Of a DNA stretch of 44,000 nucleotides, positions 42,828 to 44,000 are shown in pieces. The translations under genes and the position numbers were made by a program. How positions within the stretch are numbered: the first letter of the stretch is position 1; every line of letters begins with the position of its first letter. Origin of the DNA: Nocardioides sp. (lineage in GTDB: Bacteria; Actinomycetota; Actinomycetes; Propionibacteriales; Nocardioidaceae); assembly GCF_014360585.1 (NCBI RefSeq), contig NZ_JACIXG010000042.1, positions 1-44,000 of the forward strand, read 5' to 3'. Below the pieces are notes generated by a model. It made no database searches. It was not told where the DNA came from and was given only the letters and a program-made list of their open reading frames with translations.

Positions 42828-43038
42828 CCGATGATCCGGTCCAGTCTCGAACCCTCGTGGTCCGACAACTGGACACCTACGTCGACAGTGTGGGGACAGT
42901 GCACCCAAATACCCCCCACACCTTGGTAACACTCCGGTCAGTGTTTCGGATTGCGATGCACACATGGGATACGGGGACCAGTAAGATCGGGTGCGGCCTG
43001 CGCAAACCCACCTCGGACGGGGTGCTCCCGCGGGCCAC

Positions 43039-43115
43039 GCCTCCGTAGCTCAGCTGGATAGAGCATCGGCCTTCTAATCCGACGGTCACAGGTTCGAATC
43101 CTGTCGGGGGCGCCA
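43039..43115 (+). tRNA. tRNA-Arg (anticodon TCT)
   Basis: A complete cloverleaf. The acceptor stem GCCTCCG pairs with CGGGGGC (one T-G pair). The D-stem is GCTC/GAGC and the anticodon stem 43066-43070/43078-43082 has a C-T mismatch at its base next to the loop. The loop CTTCTAA has anticodon TCT at 43073-43075, and the T-arm is ACAGG-TTCGAAT-CCTGT. Discriminator G and an encoded CCA end at 43115. It reads AGA codons, which are rare in this GC-rich genome. Confidence 0.97.
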
Positions 43116-43137
43116 CAGGAAACCCGTGTGGGTAAAA

Positions 43138-43764
43138 TCATGCGCCCGCGCGTGTTTCCGCTTCAGCGACGTCAGCGATGGCCGGCCGCCCGGCGTACAC
43201 CGCCCTGAAGAACGGCAGGGTCCGGTGCACCATCGGACCGATGAGCAGCGCCTCGGCGACCGTCCCGACGCCGACGAGGCCCCCGAGGAGCCAGCCGATC
43301 GAGAGCACGGTGATCTCCACGCCTCCGCGGCACAGCCAGACCGGGGCGCCGGTGCGCACGTGCAGGCCGGTCATCAGGCCGTCGCGCGGTCCCGGGCCGA
43401 GGCCGGGGGCGATGTAGATGCCGGTCGCCGCGGCGAGCAGGAGCAGGCCCGCACTGAAGAGCGCGACCTGGGCCAACAGGTCCGTCGGTTGAGGCAGCAC
43501 GCGAAGGCCGATCTCCGCCGAGGTGCCGACGAGCAGCACGTTCAGCACGGTGCCGACTCCTGGCCTCTGGCGCAACGGGATCCAGAGCAGCAGGACGACC
43601 AGACCGATCAGGTTGGTCATCAGGCCGAAGGAGATCCCGGTGATCTCGACGAGCCCGGAGGCGAGCGCATTCCACGGCGCCAGCCCGAGCGAACCCTGGA
43701 CGAGCATGGCGACCGCGATGCCGTAGAGGAAGAGTCCAGTTATCAACCAGGAGAGCGCCTTCAC
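43138..43764 (-). CDS. yczE: YczE-family membrane protein
   Basis: A 208-residue protein with five or six membrane helices of the YczE/YyaS/YitT family. The motifs are G-L-F-L-Y-G-I-A-V-A-M near the start, G-L-A-P-W-N-A-L, P-G-L-G-P-G-P-R-D-G-L-M-T-G-L, and the final I-G-P-M-V-H region. It may be a transporter, but no substrate is known. The GTG at 43764 is chosen for the AAGGA seven bases upstream; the frame runs open to a TTG at 43824, which would leave no room for a promoter. It is divergent from a MocR-type regulator, as in Bacillus where YczR is paired with YczE. Control by that regulator is likely. Confidence 0.87.
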   Translation of the reverse strand: MKALSWLITGLFLYGIAVAMLVQGSLGLAPWNALASGLVEITGISFGLMTNLIGLVVLLLWIPLRQRPGVGTVLNVLLVGTSAEIGLRVLPQPTDLLAQVALFSAGLLLLAAATGIYIAPGLGPGPRDGLMTGLHVRTGAPVWLCRGGVEITVLSIGWLLGGLVGVGTVAEALLIGPMVHRTLPFFRAVYAGRPAIADVAEAETRAGA

Positions 43765-43789
43765 AGAGAGATCCTTCACGATTGCAAAG

Positions 43790-43836
43790 CCAATCACGGG
43801 TCCAATCGAAGGTAAAGAAGCCAATTGGCGTAAGGT
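43790..43836. promoter_or_regulatory. CCAAT repeats and -10 element between yczE and the MocR-type gene
   Basis: CCAAT occurs at 43790, 43802 and 43821 in the same orientation, within the 78-bp gap. TAAGGT (43831-43836) lies six bases before the ATG at 43843 and is a likely leaderless -10. MocR-type regulators bind direct repeats in such divergent regions, so the CCAAT copies are candidate operator half-sites. Confidence 0.4.
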
Positions 43837-43842
43837 GGCCTC

Positions 43843-44000
43843 ATGCCTCGCGGAAGAATCGGTGCCACAGCCCTCGCTGGCCTGCTCGGTCAGTGGCAGG
43901 GGGACGGCCCGGCGTACGAGAACCTCGCCGAGCGGATCCAGCTGCTGCTGATCGACGGGCGGCTCTCCGCCGACGTGCGACTGCCGTCCGAGCGCGAGCT
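43843..44000 (+). CDS. yczR: MocR/YczR-type transcriptional regulator (GntR HTH plus aminotransferase), 3' truncated
   Basis: Only the first 52 codons are in the window. The visible part (G-P-A-Y-E-N-L-A-E-R-I-Q-L-L-L-I-D-G-R-L then L-P-S-E-R-E) is the start of a GntR winged-helix domain with the classic L-P-S-E-R-E-L motif entering the recognition region. Together with the divergent yczE gene, this points to a MocR-type regulator, in which a PLP-binding aminotransferase-like domain follows the HTH. That second domain lies outside the window, so the assignment rests on context and the N-terminus. The ATG is supported by TAAGGT six bases upstream. Confidence 0.75.
   Translation, partial: MPRGRIGATALAGLLGQWQGDGPAYENLAERIQLLLIDGRLSADVRLPSERE

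Overview
The window looks like ordinary chromosome from a high-GC actinobacterium, most probably Nocardioidaceae (Nocardioides-like). Supporting evidence: codons strongly biased to G/C at third positions, many GTG/TTG starts, actinobacterial families (mycothiol-type DinB proteins, an Rv2466c-like DsbA protein, HelR, a GPP34 protein, a MetG1-type synthetase), and intergenic GGTCGAG...GTCGAGACC palindromes of a kind I associate with Nocardioides. The family assignment is inference from memory; no 16S rRNA gene is present. I see no prophage, transposase, CRISPR array or biosynthetic cluster.

Layout. 1-2.8 kb: the end of a GPP34 protein, a minus-strand pair (class I glutamine amidotransferase-like protein and DUF3626 protein), and a Phd/PIN toxin-antitoxin pair. 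2.8-9.6 kb: a minus-strand run with metG, a secreted peptidoglycan amidase, two tandem DinB-like proteins, a DsbA-like oxidoreductase and a secreted CHAP hydrolase. 9.7-14.8 kb: pepN, then helR, an RNA polymerase-recycling motor preceded by a rifamycin-associated element. 14.8-16.7 kb: a small membrane protein, an MscS channel and an OsmC peroxidase.

16.7-26.9 kb is a potassium region. A truncated haemoglobin is translationally coupled to a TrkH/TrkA-type K+ uptake pair. These converge on a complete kdpFABCDE operon (high-affinity K+ ATPase plus sensor kinase and regulator). Upstream of kdpF lies an array of CGTCA repeats with 11-bp spacing, as expected for an OmpR/PhoB-class regulator such as KdpE. 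Low-affinity uptake, high-affinity uptake and their regulation therefore sit together, with an MscS channel 1 kb away as an osmotic release valve.

27-32 kb: a membrane-anchored protein of unknown function, a double-hotdog thioesterase divergent from a thiolase, and a divergent MarR/MFS pair whose flanking terminators carry the same 17-bp sequence in opposite orientation. 32-39 kb is a minus-strand block: a PrsW protease overlaps a DynA-like dynamin GTPase, followed by a DynB-like GTPase, an SSB lacking the acidic C-terminal tip, and ettA. The dynamin pair next to this kind of SSB resembles, from memory, the Streptomyces dynAB-ssbB neighbourhood. The SSB leader can fold so that it hides its own ribosome binding site. 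39-44 kb: pepP, a tiny lipoprotein, a zinc-ribbon/disordered membrane protein, tRNA-Arg(TCT), and a divergent yczE/MocR-type regulator pair cut by the window end.

Across the window about ten genes have a TANNNT hexamer 6-8 nt before the start codon and no Shine-Dalgarno sequence, the signature of leaderless transcripts. No gene-free stretch exceeds 300 bases. The longest (12268-12554) holds a branched palindrome, a terminator hairpin and the rifamycin element.
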